This document shows positions 52,015 to 60,403 of a stretch of 64,000 nt of DNA, piece after piece. The stretch covers positions 1-64,000 of the forward strand of contig CAZWWH010000001.1 in assembly GCA_964637365.1 (NCBI GenBank), given 5' to 3'. Both the position numbers and the translations under genes were made by a program. Source of the DNA: Cryptoclostridium sp964637365. GTDB taxonomy: Bacteria; Bacillota; Dehalobacteriia; UBA7702. The first letter of the stretch is position 1; every line of letters begins with the position of its first letter. The notes under the pieces were generated by a model, which saw nothing but the letters and a program-made list of their open reading frames with translations, did no database searches and had not been told where the DNA came from.

Positions 52015-52968
52015 TTAGCTGCGAGGATGGCAACGTTGAAATTCCGCAGCAATGGATTTTTGCAGCAACTGAGTATAAATTTGGGTGGTAGCCAAATCAA
52101 CATGGCCTAAAATCTCCTGTACTGTGCGAAGATCCGCACCATTTTCCAGCATATGGGCAGCCAAGGAATGACGCAGCGTATGGGGACTGACGGCGTCGCC
52201 GAGACCGGCCATGGCGCCGTATTTTTTCATCATATTCCAAACGCTCTGCCGGGTCAGAGCTGTGCCTCTGGCATTAACAAACAGAGCATTGGAACGCTTT
52301 TCCTTCAATAATTTCGGCCGGCTTTCCTCCAAATATTGCCGTAAAGCTTTGATGGCGTAAGAACCCAGGGGTACGATACGCTCTTTTCCTCCCTTTCCGA
52401 AGCATTTGGCATAACCAAATTGAAAATTCACATCATCCAAAGATAGCCCCACCAGCTCGCTGACGCGCATTCCCGTAGCATAGAGGGTTTCTAAAATGGC
52501 TTTATCCCGTATGCCACCTACGGTAGAATCATCGGGCTGGGCCAAAAGCAAAGAGACTTCCTCCTGCATCAGAACGTTAGGTAGGTATTTGGCCTGTTTG
52601 GGGTTCTCTAGCTCTGCCGTAGGGTCTTTTTCAATACGCCGGTCCAGCATCAGGAATTTATAAAAACTTCTCATAGCGGAACGTCTTCGAGCCATAGAGG
52701 AAGCAGCCAAGCCCCGTTTGCGGCAGTGGGCGAAATAGGCCATAATTTCCTTTCGTTCTCCCTCGACCAAGGGCTTATGATATTCCGCATCCAAAAACAG
52801 GCCATAATCCGTTAAATCCATGGCATAATTTTCGATCGTATGGAGAGAACTCCCTTTCTCCACCAGTAGATATTCGGAAAAGGATTGAATATCCTGCGCC
52901 GAAGACCTAGGTAGCAAAGGAGATTCCGATGGTTCTGTAGCTTGATTGAAATGCCTATCCTCTTCCAT
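52015..52968 (-). CDS. xerD: Site-specific tyrosine recombinase XerD
   Basis: A 317-aa recombinase resolving chromosome dimers at dif. The N-terminal SAM-like domain (about 27-115) precedes the catalytic domain with R in LYATGMRVSEL, K in FGKGGKERIVPLG, HxxR in SPHTLRHSLAAHML, H in EILGHVDLATTQIYT and the nucleophile tyrosine in IYTQL. An unusual acidic N-terminal extension of about 25 residues precedes the core. The ATG with AAGGAG at 8 nt is used. Distinction from XerC rests on the deoB/spo0A context. Confidence 0.9.
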   Translation of the reverse strand: MEEDRHFNQATEPSESPLLPRSSAQDIQSFSEYLLVEKGSSLHTIENYAMDLTDYGLFLDAEYHKPLVEGERKEIMAYFAHCRKRGLAASSMARRRSAMRSFYKFLMLDRRIEKDPTAELENPKQAKYLPNVLMQEEVSLLLAQPDDSTVGGIRDKAILETLYATGMRVSELVGLSLDDVNFQFGYAKCFGKGGKERIVPLGSYAIKALRQYLEESRPKLLKEKRSNALFVNARGTALTRQSVWNMMKKYGAMAGLGDAVSPHTLRHSLAAHMLENGADLRTVQEILGHVDLATTQIYTQLLQKSIAAEFQRCHPRS

Positions 52969-53042
52969 TGGTTCCATCTCCTTTCAAATTCGTAGTAGCA
53001 TTCTATATTATAAGCGTTTTCTATGGATTTCGCCAGTAGGTT

Positions 53043-53261
53043 TTATGGATTTTCTAAAATCTTATCAGGCTGGTAAAGGAGGCCGCCATCGCCCGGCAGC
53101 ATGACCCGTAGGGGTTCTGTCAATTCCTCATAGGGTTTTTCATTTTTTTCTGCCAATACGCCGTAAAAATGAGGAACTCCCCACAGAAGCCCCAGAAGAA
53201 TCGCAAAAGAAATTAACCCCTTCCAAATTTTTTGACGCACATTGCAGAGAATGATTTTCAT
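53043..53261 (-). CDS. Small single-pass membrane protein at the yqzK (DUF4227) position
   Basis: A 72-aa protein: basic N-terminus, one hydrophobic segment (about 14-33, LISFAILLGLLWGVPHFYGV), then an acidic soluble tail (EKPYEELTEPLRVMLPGDGG). In Bacillus the small gene yqzK lies between spoIIM and xerD; this one lies between spo0A and xerD, and length and layout agree. Homology to DUF4227 is inferred from position, since little sequence can be compared. Function unknown. Confidence 0.6.
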   Translation of the reverse strand: MKIILCNVRQKIWKGLISFAILLGLLWGVPHFYGVLAEKNEKPYEELTEPLRVMLPGDGGLLYQPDKILENP

Positions 53262-53335
53262 GTCGGCGCCTCCCTTATGGTAATCTTTGTAATTTTATGA
53301 TAAGAAAAGCAGAACCATTCCAGAAATTCCAGAAA

Positions 53336-53371
53336 AAACCTCTGCTGTTTTATGGATTACAGCAGAGGTTT
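53336..53371 (-). terminator. Terminator of spo0A
   Basis: Arms AAACCTCTGCTGT / ACAGCAGAGGTTT with a 10-nt loop; minus strand followed by TTTTCT. Confidence 0.88.
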
Positions 53372-53414
53372 CTATGTTGAAAGAAAACGTTTCAACGATC
53401 TTTTTATTTTCAAA

Positions 53415-54176
53415 TTAAGCCAGACGGTTAGCCATTTTGAGTTTATCAGCAATCATGGCGATGAATTCCGAGTTTGTGGGTTTGCCACGTTCCACGTCAA
53501 TAGTATAACCAAAATACTTATTCATTAATTCAATATTGCCTCGATCCCAAGCCAGTTCAATCCCATGACGAATGGCCCGTTCCACGCGACTGGCCGTAGT
53601 ATTATACTTTTTGGCAATCATGGGATACAATTCCTTTGTGACAGCACCCAACAAATTAGTATCATCGATCACAAATACAATGGCATCCCTCAAATACTGA
53701 TACCCTTTAATATGAGCAGGAACGCCCATTTGATGCAGAATATTGGTGACCTCCACATCAAAATTTTTACCGTTTACCACAGCAGGCTCCACCACAGCAC
53801 TGGCCATACCTGCCAGTTGGCGGATACGCATGGAAAGAGTTTGGAAATCATAAGGTTTCAGCAGAAAGTAATCAATCCCCAAACGAACAGCTTCTTGCGT
53901 CATATTTTCCTGTCCCATGGCAGTGCTGATGATCACCTTGGGACGTTTGCTGAAGGTGTTCAAACGGGATAATACACCCAAACCATCCAAACATGGCATG
54001 ATAAGGTCCAGCACAAGAATATCCGGCGATAGAGATTCCACCAATTCTAATGCCTCCAAGCCATTGTTTGTCATACCGACGACTTCTAAATCCTCGTGAG
54101 AGTCAAGAAACTGTTGCAGACTTTCTCTAAAATTTTTGTTGTCGTCTGCAATTACAATTGAAATGATTTCATTCAT
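53415..54176 (-). CDS. spo0A: Sporulation transcription factor Spo0A
   Basis: A 253-aa response regulator, master switch of sporulation. The receiver domain (about 4-125) has the acidic pocket in IADDNKN, the phosphoacceptor Asp in DILVLDLIMPCLDG (near residue 57) and the Lys in FLLKPYD. The effector domain (about 140-253) carries HIKGYQYLRDAI, LYPMIAKKYNTTASRVERAIRHGIELAWDRG and EFIAMIADKLKMANRLA. spoIVB lies just upstream in the same direction. Its own sigma-H-type promoter is visible. Confidence 0.97.
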   Translation of the reverse strand: MNEIISIVIADDNKNFRESLQQFLDSHEDLEVVGMTNNGLEALELVESLSPDILVLDLIMPCLDGLGVLSRLNTFSKRPKVIISTAMGQENMTQEAVRLGIDYFLLKPYDFQTLSMRIRQLAGMASAVVEPAVVNGKNFDVEVTNILHQMGVPAHIKGYQYLRDAIVFVIDDTNLLGAVTKELYPMIAKKYNTTASRVERAIRHGIELAWDRGNIELMNKYFGYTIDVERGKPTNSEFIAMIADKLKMANRLA

Positions 54177-54223
54177 AAATGAATCCTCCCCAAATAAATA
54201 GTTTTTTTATTTCTTTTGGGAAA

Positions 54224-54279
54224 TAATTCTATATTAAATTCAACATTTCCTTCTTTTCCATCTAAAAATTATTTCGTCA
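54224..54279 (-). promoter_or_regulatory. spo0A sigma-H-type promoter with 0A box
   Basis: Minus strand GAAGGAAAT (54245-54253), 12 bp, ATAGAATTA (54224-54232) matches the Bacillus sigma-H pattern at every defined position. TGACGAA at 54273-54279 fits the 0A box TGNCGAA, and TGACGAT at about 54294 differs by one base. This suggests feedback by Spo0A~P. Confidence 0.75.
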
Positions 54280-54440
54280 AATTGCCTATAAAATCGTCAT
54301 ACACTATCAAATTCTGTCGTTTCTTGTAGGAAACATATCTTGTTTATCATCTAAATTCATTATTATAAAAAAATATCCCCAAAATTCAACACATAAATTA
54401 CCATGAATTATCATAGATTTTTCTCATTATTTTTGAAAAA

Positions 54441-55685
54441 TCACTGGGCTTTTTGAGGAATAGCGGAATCTTCTAACATGTAACCAATTAAGCATCCAAA
54501 ACCTCGGTTGGGACGGTCTACCATCACATAGGTGACGGCACCGATAATTTTATTATTTTGTATAATGGGACTTCCGCTCATCCCCTGAATAATTCCGCCC
54601 GTCTTATCCAGTAGCTTTTGATCGGTAACTTCAATATAAAGACCTTTACCGGTATCATCGTCCTCAATGACGTCGAGAATCTCAATATCAAAAAATTCTG
54701 TTTTATTTCCCTCCAACACCGTAATGATTTGGGCTTTTCCTTTTTTTATTTCATCAGGACGAGCAGGCTCCAAAGGCTCCATGGTATTTTCCATAGAAAA
54801 AAAGTCCAAAGTCCCAAACACACCATAAGAAGAAACCGTATCAATGGTTCCATCAATACCACCGTCATCAAAGTAACCAATCTTTTCTCCGGTTTCTCCT
54901 GGCTCAGCTTTTTTGATACCGTTAACGGATGCAGATAAAACACGCCCTAAAGTATTTTTACCGCTGCCTTGTTCCGCTTCTGCAATGGGATGTCCCAATG
55001 CCCCATATCGTTTACTTGCAGCGTCATAAAAGGTCAAAGTGCCAATACCGCCGGTATTGTCACGAATATAAAGTCCCAATCGATAACGTCCTGTTTCGGG
55101 ACAAAGATAGGTTTTCACTGTCTTTGTGGAAACAGCGTCGCCGTGACGAATTTCCAAATCCAAATCGCCGTCTTTCCCCAACTGGTCAATGAGGGTTAAA
55201 GCCTCATCATCGGTGGTAACTTCATTACCATCAATCTTTAAAATACTGTCTCCCAAAGTAATGCCGGCTTCCTTGGCTGGATAAAGGACTTCCCCTTCGG
55301 CCCCCGCGACGGCGGAGAATCCCACAATCACCACGCCGCTGGTCTTTAAAATCATGCCCACAGATTGACCACCGGGTACTAATTCCATAGAAGGATAGAC
55401 AGATAAAGAAGCCTCCTTCACTGTGAGACCTAAGAACTTAACACCTAAATGGTAGTTACCAATTTCATCAAAATGGAGTTCAGAGAGTTTTCCCTCGGAA
55501 ATGACCTCGGTATCATCCTTTAATTCATATTGGAAGGCCGACGAAACCAGAGCCGGGCTGGAAAAATGCTGTCCCAAATAATAAGCATATTGATTATGGA
55601 AAAGTGACTCGATCGTACCAAAACTCAAGGCTACCAACATGAGAATGGCAATCAAAAGGCCTTTTCCCTTTTTTATGAATTTCAA
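54441..55685 (-). CDS. spoIVB: SpoIVB serine peptidase
   Basis: A 414-aa secreted S55 peptidase that signals from forespore to mother cell to activate sigma-K. N-terminal membrane segment (about 9-26), a PDZ domain (about 125-200, KEAGITLGDSILKIDGNEV), then the peptidase domain with catalytic His in YGALGHPIAE and Ser in GMSGSPIIQNNKIIGAVTY. The start is TTG with GGAGG 8 nt upstream. The intramembrane sigma-K activators are not in the window. Confidence 0.94.
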   Translation of the reverse strand: MKFIKKGKGLLIAILMLVALSFGTIESLFHNQYAYYLGQHFSSPALVSSAFQYELKDDTEVISEGKLSELHFDEIGNYHLGVKFLGLTVKEASLSVYPSMELVPGGQSVGMILKTSGVVIVGFSAVAGAEGEVLYPAKEAGITLGDSILKIDGNEVTTDDEALTLIDQLGKDGDLDLEIRHGDAVSTKTVKTYLCPETGRYRLGLYIRDNTGGIGTLTFYDAASKRYGALGHPIAEAEQGSGKNTLGRVLSASVNGIKKAEPGETGEKIGYFDDGGIDGTIDTVSSYGVFGTLDFFSMENTMEPLEPARPDEIKKGKAQIITVLEGNKTEFFDIEILDVIEDDDTGKGLYIEVTDQKLLDKTGGIIQGMSGSPIIQNNKIIGAVTYVMVDRPNRGFGCLIGYMLEDSAIPQKAQ

Positions 55686-55911
55686 ATCCAGTTCCTCCGT
55701 TTTTCATAATTCGATCTTTTTTATCATTCCTCGGGTCAACATCGTTTTATCCCGGCCAAAATAATGATAAAAATGGCAGCCTTTAAGAACGCCGTTCTTT
55801 AACGGCATTCTTTGAATTGTTAAAGTTTGGCGGAAAACAAAATAGGATAAAAAATCCAACATCATTATTAAATTTTTGTTATCAGAGAATATGATATAAC
55901 AAGGGAAACAC
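55686..55911. other. Intergenic region of spoIVB and ilvE with an isolated hairpin
   Basis: About 225 bp. A hairpin GCCGTT-CTTT-AACGGC with further AAGAA/TTCTT pairing lies at 55785-55812, between divergent genes and upstream of both, so it ends no visible gene. No T-box or riboswitch consensus is seen. Confidence 0.4.
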
Positions 55912-55949
55912 TTGTAAATTGTAAATAAATCAGTTAAAATATTACAATT
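55912..55949 (+). promoter_or_regulatory. ilvE promoter with inverted repeat
   Basis: TTGTAA-N17-TAAAAT (55912-55940). AATTGTAA (55917-55924) and TTACAATT (55942-55949) form an 8-bp inverted repeat that brackets the -10 and could be an operator. Confidence 0.5.
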
Positions 55950-55993
55950 AAACAGATAACGATCATATATCGCTGAAGAAGGAGGCCGTTCAA

Positions 55994-57058
55994 ATGGCTA
56001 TCGAAATCACCAGAAGTACCAATTTAAAGGAAAAACCCGATGCCGAACATTTGACATTTGGGAAAGCTTTTACCGACCATATGCTCATTATGGAACATGA
56101 CGAAAATGGTTGGGGCGAATGGAAAATCGTTCCTTATGGTCCCTTTTCCCTGGATCCCTCCTGTATGGCGCTGCACTATGGACAATCGGTTTTTGAAGGA
56201 ATGAAAGCCTACCGCACCCCCAGCGGGAAAATCAATATTTTCCGTCCCAGAGATAATTTCAAACGCTTAAACCTCTCCTGCAGCAGACTCTGCATTCCTC
56301 CCATTGATGAGGAAAAGGCTTTGGCCGCGTTAAAAGAACTGCTCCGTTTGGAACAGGATTGGGTACCTTCGGCACCGGATACCTCGTTATATATTCGTCC
56401 TTTTATTTTCGCAAATGACGCGAATCTCGGCGTCAAAGCGTCCCACCACTATATTTTCGCAATCATCCTTTCCCCGGTGGGAGCTTATTATAAAGAAGGC
56501 TTGAAACCGGTAAAAATCTATGTAGAAGACGAATACGTCCGCGCTGTCAAAGGCGGCATGGGTTTCACTAAAACCGCAGGAAACTACGCTGCCAGTATTT
56601 TGGCCGGAGAAATTGCCGAAGAAAAAGGCTATTCTCAAGTACTTTGGCTTGACGGAATTCACAAGGAATTTGTGGAAGAAGTGGGTTCTATGAATATCTT
56701 CTTTAAATTTAACGACGAATTGGTTACACCGGCTTTAAACGGCTCCATTCTCGGCGGTATTACCCGCGCCTCAATTATTCAATTAGCAAAAGATATGGGA
56801 CTCACCGTCAATGAACGTGCCCTTTCTATCAATGAAGTGTTTGAACGCCATGCCAAAGGTGAGCTGGAAGAAGTTTTTGGCTCCGGTACCGCCGCTGTAG
56901 TCAGTCCTGTATGCGAACTGAACAAACATGGTGACATCATCACCATTGGTAACGGAGAAATGGGCCAGTTGACCCAAAAGCTTTATGATACACTGACAGG
57001 CATCCAATGGGGAAAAATCGAAGATCCCCATGACTGGACCATGGGTATTGAAGAATAA
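55994..57058 (+). CDS. ilvE: Branched-chain amino acid aminotransferase
   Basis: A 354-aa PLP enzyme of fold type IV, interconverting leucine, isoleucine and valine with their keto acids. Motifs: LHYGQSVFEGMKAYR, RPRDNFKRLNLSCSRLCIP, the catalytic lysine in GMGFTKTAGNYAAS, EEVGSMNIFF and FGSGTAAVVSPV. Length matches the long, eukaryote-like group II form. The ATG has GGAGG 8 nt upstream. The PocR-AraC gene follows 31 bp on. Confidence 0.94.
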   Translation: MAIEITRSTNLKEKPDAEHLTFGKAFTDHMLIMEHDENGWGEWKIVPYGPFSLDPSCMALHYGQSVFEGMKAYRTPSGKINIFRPRDNFKRLNLSCSRLCIPPIDEEKALAALKELLRLEQDWVPSAPDTSLYIRPFIFANDANLGVKASHHYIFAIILSPVGAYYKEGLKPVKIYVEDEYVRAVKGGMGFTKTAGNYAASILAGEIAEEKGYSQVLWLDGIHKEFVEEVGSMNIFFKFNDELVTPALNGSILGGITRASIIQLAKDMGLTVNERALSINEVFERHAKGELEEVFGSGTAAVVSPVCELNKHGDIITIGNGEMGQLTQKLYDTLTGIQWGKIEDPHDWTMGIEE

Positions 57059-57089
57059 TTTATATTGATAATCAGTCAGGAGGGTTATC

Positions 57090-58322
57090 ATGGAACCAAA
57101 AGATCTCCCCTTTGATTTTAATGAAGCCAAAGCCTTGGCACGAGACTATTCTAATGCCACTGGGATGGAATGTCTTGTTCTCCGGGAAGATGATCAGACC
57201 ATTTTTAACCCTTGTCCCGGAAAAATCCACAAAGAGCTTTGTTTTGAAAAATCTTCCGAAATTGCCAAATGGTGTGCCATGACGCATCGTCGCAGCGCAG
57301 CCAATGCCCAAAACCAACAGAAATGTATTTCTTATTTCTGTCCCATGGGTTTGTTGCATTGGACGGCTCCTATTACCGTAAACGGACAAATTTGCGGTGC
57401 ATTTGTGGCTGGTCATGCTTTCTTAAATAAAGCCAGAGAGAATATTCTGGCGTTAAATAGCCGTTCCTCCAAATATGACGAAATCCTGGAAAACTATCCA
57501 GATTTAAAGAAAAGCCTTTTGGCCTCCCCTGTCATTGACGATGAAAAGCTATTCAGTCTTAAACGTATCCTCGTGATGATGGCGGATTCCTTGTCCGATG
57601 ACACCAGGTCTAACCAGGCTCTGAGACTTGAAGAATTACTTCAGGGGGATCACAAAGAAATTGCTGAAGAACAGCACAAAAACAAGCTATGGAAATCTTT
57701 TATCGAGCATTTACACACAGGAAATCCTGTGGAAATTGAAAAAGGTTTACGTCGCGTCATTCAAGAGCTGCGCAGCGGAAACCATGACATTACAGAGTTT
57801 AAATCAAGACTCACCAATATCATTCTCACCATTTACCAAGACCAGGAACAAGGTGAAGCTCCCAACTACCTGACCGATGTTTGTCTCAACGCCTTGAACG
57901 AAATGGAACACATTTCCGATGAAGAGAACTTGGCGGACTGGGCTTCAAAAAATATTCGCGCCCTATTAGAAGATGCGGAATACCTGCCCAGCATTAAAAA
58001 TGCCGATGTGATTTACTCTGCCATAGAATATATTGATTCCCATTATCAAGAACACATCAGCCTCCAGGATATTGCAGACCATGTACATTTTAGTCCGCCC
58101 TATTTCAGCAAAATCTTCAAAAAGGAAATGAATATCACATTTACACAGTATCTGACAAAAGTACGCATTGAAGAGAGCAAGAAATTTCTGAAGGATACTT
58201 CCATTGCTTTGTCAGATATTCCATCCATGGTGGGGTTTGAAGAACAAAGCTATTTCACCAAAGTGTTTCATTCCGTTGTGGGGACAAGTCCCGGAAAATA
58301 CCGCGAGCAACAAAATTATTAA
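57090..58322 (+). CDS. PocR-domain AraC-family regulator
   Basis: A 410-aa regulator. The N-terminal PocR ligand-binding domain (about 10-170) has the cysteine-rich pattern FNPCPGKIHKELC, KWCAMTHRR, CISYFCPMGLLHWTAPI and FVAGHAFL. A linker with acidic helices follows, then a C-terminal AraC-type DNA-binding domain (about 305-408, LQDIADHVHFSPPYFSKIFKKEM and GFEEQSYFTKVFHSVVGTSPGKYR). PocR domains sense small organic compounds such as 1,2-propanediol in Salmonella. Co-transcription with ilvE suggests a link to amino-acid breakdown, which is inference. Confidence 0.88.
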   Translation: MEPKDLPFDFNEAKALARDYSNATGMECLVLREDDQTIFNPCPGKIHKELCFEKSSEIAKWCAMTHRRSAANAQNQQKCISYFCPMGLLHWTAPITVNGQICGAFVAGHAFLNKARENILALNSRSSKYDEILENYPDLKKSLLASPVIDDEKLFSLKRILVMMADSLSDDTRSNQALRLEELLQGDHKEIAEEQHKNKLWKSFIEHLHTGNPVEIEKGLRRVIQELRSGNHDITEFKSRLTNIILTIYQDQEQGEAPNYLTDVCLNALNEMEHISDEENLADWASKNIRALLEDAEYLPSIKNADVIYSAIEYIDSHYQEHISLQDIADHVHFSPPYFSKIFKKEMNITFTQYLTKVRIEESKKFLKDTSIALSDIPSMVGFEEQSYFTKVFHSVVGTSPGKYREQQNY

Positions 58323-58324
58323 GG

Positions 58325-58358
58325 ATACGGCTTCTGGTAAAACAGAAGCCGTATTTTT
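58325..58358 (+). terminator. Terminator of ilvE-PocR operon
   Basis: Perfect arms ATACGGCTTCTG / CAGAAGCCGTAT, 6-nt loop, then TTTT. Confidence 0.9.
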
Positions 58359-58542
58359 ATATTAGTTTGCACTGACGCTGTATGTTTTATTGCCCTAAAG
58401 GCAAAATCAAACCAGGAATACTTTGATATTCCCTGTATTTTCATGTCCATTTGTTCCATTGAATTAAGTTTTTGAACATAGCGTGTTAGAATATGAAAGG
58501 TTTATTAACCCTCAAAACGATTGTATTTGAAGAGGTATAAAA

Positions 58543-59367
58543 ATGTCAAATCAAATTGATCTTGTGGAATTAACCAGACAAATCATGCGCCACCTTTATG
58601 ATCAAAAACCAGATTCCATTTTGCCCTACCTTGATAAAAACTTATTGTGGATTGGCCCCTTGGATTTCCAATGGGAGACAGCTGCTCAAAAGGCCCAAAG
58701 GATGGTTAGAATTCTGGAGGAGGAGGGTTCTGATTCTTGTATCTTGACAGATGAAGAATATTTCTCCGTTCAAAAAAGTCGGAATCATCAAATTGTTTGC
58801 GGTAAAGCACGAACCATATCGAGCGCAGAAACCGAACACAAAATGCAGCGGAGTCTACGATTCACTTTTGTATGGAAACTGTCCAAAGATCAATGGAAAG
58901 TCACCCATATTCACCTTACCCAACCTTACGAGATCCCCCAACAAAGCGCGTCTAATTCAGCGATAAATTTCCCATATGACGATATATCAAGACTATTAAT
59001 CAATAAAGACCCGGAAAAGGAACATAAGCTGATGCTGCGGGATACCAAAGGCCGGCTGCATTATCTTTTTGAGGATGAAATTTTATATTTGGAAGCTGAT
59101 AATCTTTGCTGTAAAATCATCCTGAGAAACGATGTTTTCACCGTTCGTAAATCCATTAGTCTCTTGGAACAGCAGTTTTCTAACCGTTTTCTGAGAATTC
59201 ATCGCAGTTACCTGGTAAATCACCACCATATTTGCTGTTTTGAACGCTTCCGAATGGAAATGAGAAACAATGTCTGGCTCCACATTCCGGAACGGCGATA
59301 CGCCGCAATCAGGGCCGCGTTAAACAATGAAGCCAATAAAAAAATAGAAAAACCAGAGTTCTATTGA
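58543..59367 (+). CDS. LytTR transcriptional regulator with N-terminal NTF2/SnoaL-like domain
   Basis: A 274-aa protein without a receiver domain. The N-terminal half (about 5-130) looks like a SnoaL/NTF2-type cone: LLWIGPLDFQWETAAQKAQRM, FTFVWKLSKDQWKVTHIHLTQP. The C-terminal half (about 165-265) is a LytTR domain: HYLFEDEILYLEADNLCCKIIL, TVRKSISLLEQQFSNRFLRIHRSYLVNHHHI. The NTF2-like part may bind a small ligand. GAGG lies 9 nt before the ATG. The stop codon is inside the terminator hairpin. Target unknown. Confidence 0.8.
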   Translation: MSNQIDLVELTRQIMRHLYDQKPDSILPYLDKNLLWIGPLDFQWETAAQKAQRMVRILEEEGSDSCILTDEEYFSVQKSRNHQIVCGKARTISSAETEHKMQRSLRFTFVWKLSKDQWKVTHIHLTQPYEIPQQSASNSAINFPYDDISRLLINKDPEKEHKLMLRDTKGRLHYLFEDEILYLEADNLCCKIILRNDVFTVRKSISLLEQQFSNRFLRIHRSYLVNHHHICCFERFRMEMRNNVWLHIPERRYAAIRAALNNEANKKIEKPEFY

Positions 59368-59381
59368 ACTCTGGTTTCTTT
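59350..59381. terminator. Bidirectional terminator overlapping the LytTR stop codon
   Basis: Perfect arms AAACCAGAGTTC / GAACTCTGGTTT, TATT loop, then CTTT. TGA at 59365-59367 is part of the stem-loop. It also serves the convergent EamA gene. Confidence 0.88.
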
Positions 59382-59385
59382 CTAG

Positions 59386-60264
59386 CTAGGCATAAATCGC
59401 CATAAATAGCGTTCCCACTACAATCAAACCAAGGCCCACCCAGGCCTTAGGAGTTAACCTTTCATGAAATACAAAAAAAGAAAAGGCAATGGAAACCAAA
59501 ATACTCAGTTTATCAATGGGCACCACAGCGCTGACAACACCTTTTTGAATGGCATAATAATAACAAAGCCAAGACGCTCCGGTGGCCACACCGGATAGGG
59601 AAATAAAAACCAACTCTCGCCGGTCAATCTTTCGCGCCAATGCTCCCTTGCCTTTGGAGAATACAATCAACCAAGCCATAATCAGCACGATGCCGGTACG
59701 AATGGCAGTTCCGAGATTGGACTCTACATCCTCGATACCGATTTTCGCCAAAATAGAAGTTAATGCCGCAAAGAAAGCAGCAAGAAGGGCGTAAATGAGC
59801 CAGCGCTGACGAAACCGATGCTCTTCATGCGGGGCGCTGGTTTCCTTCTTTTCAATCATCAACCATGTGCCAATGGCGATCAAAAGCGTACTAAAAATTT
59901 TCACCCAAAGATGATTGGTTTCCCCCAGCACAACGATGGCAAAGAGTACCGTCAAAATAATACTGGATTTATCAACCGGCACCACCTTATTGACATCCCC
60001 CAGGGATAAAGCTTTGAAATAACAAATCCAGGAAGCCCCGGTGGCAATACCTGATAAAATCAGAAAGAGAAATGACTTCGGGCTGATGGCCGTCAAGGTA
60101 GAAAAAGAGCCAACTACAAACACCATGATCCAGGAAAAGATCAATACTACGATCGTTCTAACCGCCGTGGCCACATCGGAATCAGTTTTTTTGATTCCGC
60201 ATTTCGCCAGAATCGACGTGATCCCTGCAAAAAATGCCGATAACACAGACATCACAATCCACAT
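59386..60264 (-). CDS. EamA/DMT-family transporter
   Basis: A 292-aa protein with ten hydrophobic segments in two clear EamA repeats that resemble one another: MSVLSAFFAGITSILAKCGIKKTDSDVATAVRT (start) and YALLAAFFAALTSILAKIGIEDVESNLGTAIRT (about 150). The repeats also share GASWICYFKALSLGDVNKVVPVDKSS and GASWLCYYYAIQKGVVSAVVPIDKLS. The internal duplication is unusually well kept. Substrate unknown. SD GGGAG lies upstream. Confidence 0.88.
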   Translation of the reverse strand: MWIVMSVLSAFFAGITSILAKCGIKKTDSDVATAVRTIVVLIFSWIMVFVVGSFSTLTAISPKSFLFLILSGIATGASWICYFKALSLGDVNKVVPVDKSSIILTVLFAIVVLGETNHLWVKIFSTLLIAIGTWLMIEKKETSAPHEEHRFRQRWLIYALLAAFFAALTSILAKIGIEDVESNLGTAIRTGIVLIMAWLIVFSKGKGALARKIDRRELVFISLSGVATGASWLCYYYAIQKGVVSAVVPIDKLSILVSIAFSFFVFHERLTPKAWVGLGLIVVGTLFMAIYA

Positions 60265-60357
60265 AACAAGTCTCCCATGTTACAAACTGCCAAGTCTTGG
60301 CTTTATTTGTTAGTATGCGCATCCGTTTCCCAATAATGCCTTAAACAAAAAAGAAAA

Positions 60358-60389
60358 CAGGCCATAACCCTTAAAATGGTCATGACCTG
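60358..60389 (-). terminator. Terminator of hpt
   Basis: Imperfect arms CAGGCCATAACC / GGTCATGACCTG with an 8-nt loop; minus strand continues TTTTCTTTTTT. Confidence 0.8.
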
Positions 60390-60403
60390 ACATTTTCATG
60401 GTA

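Noticed and set aside
55741..55993. T-box leader for ilvE
   Set aside because: No GGGTGG-type T-box sequence and no terminator between the promoter and the ATG.
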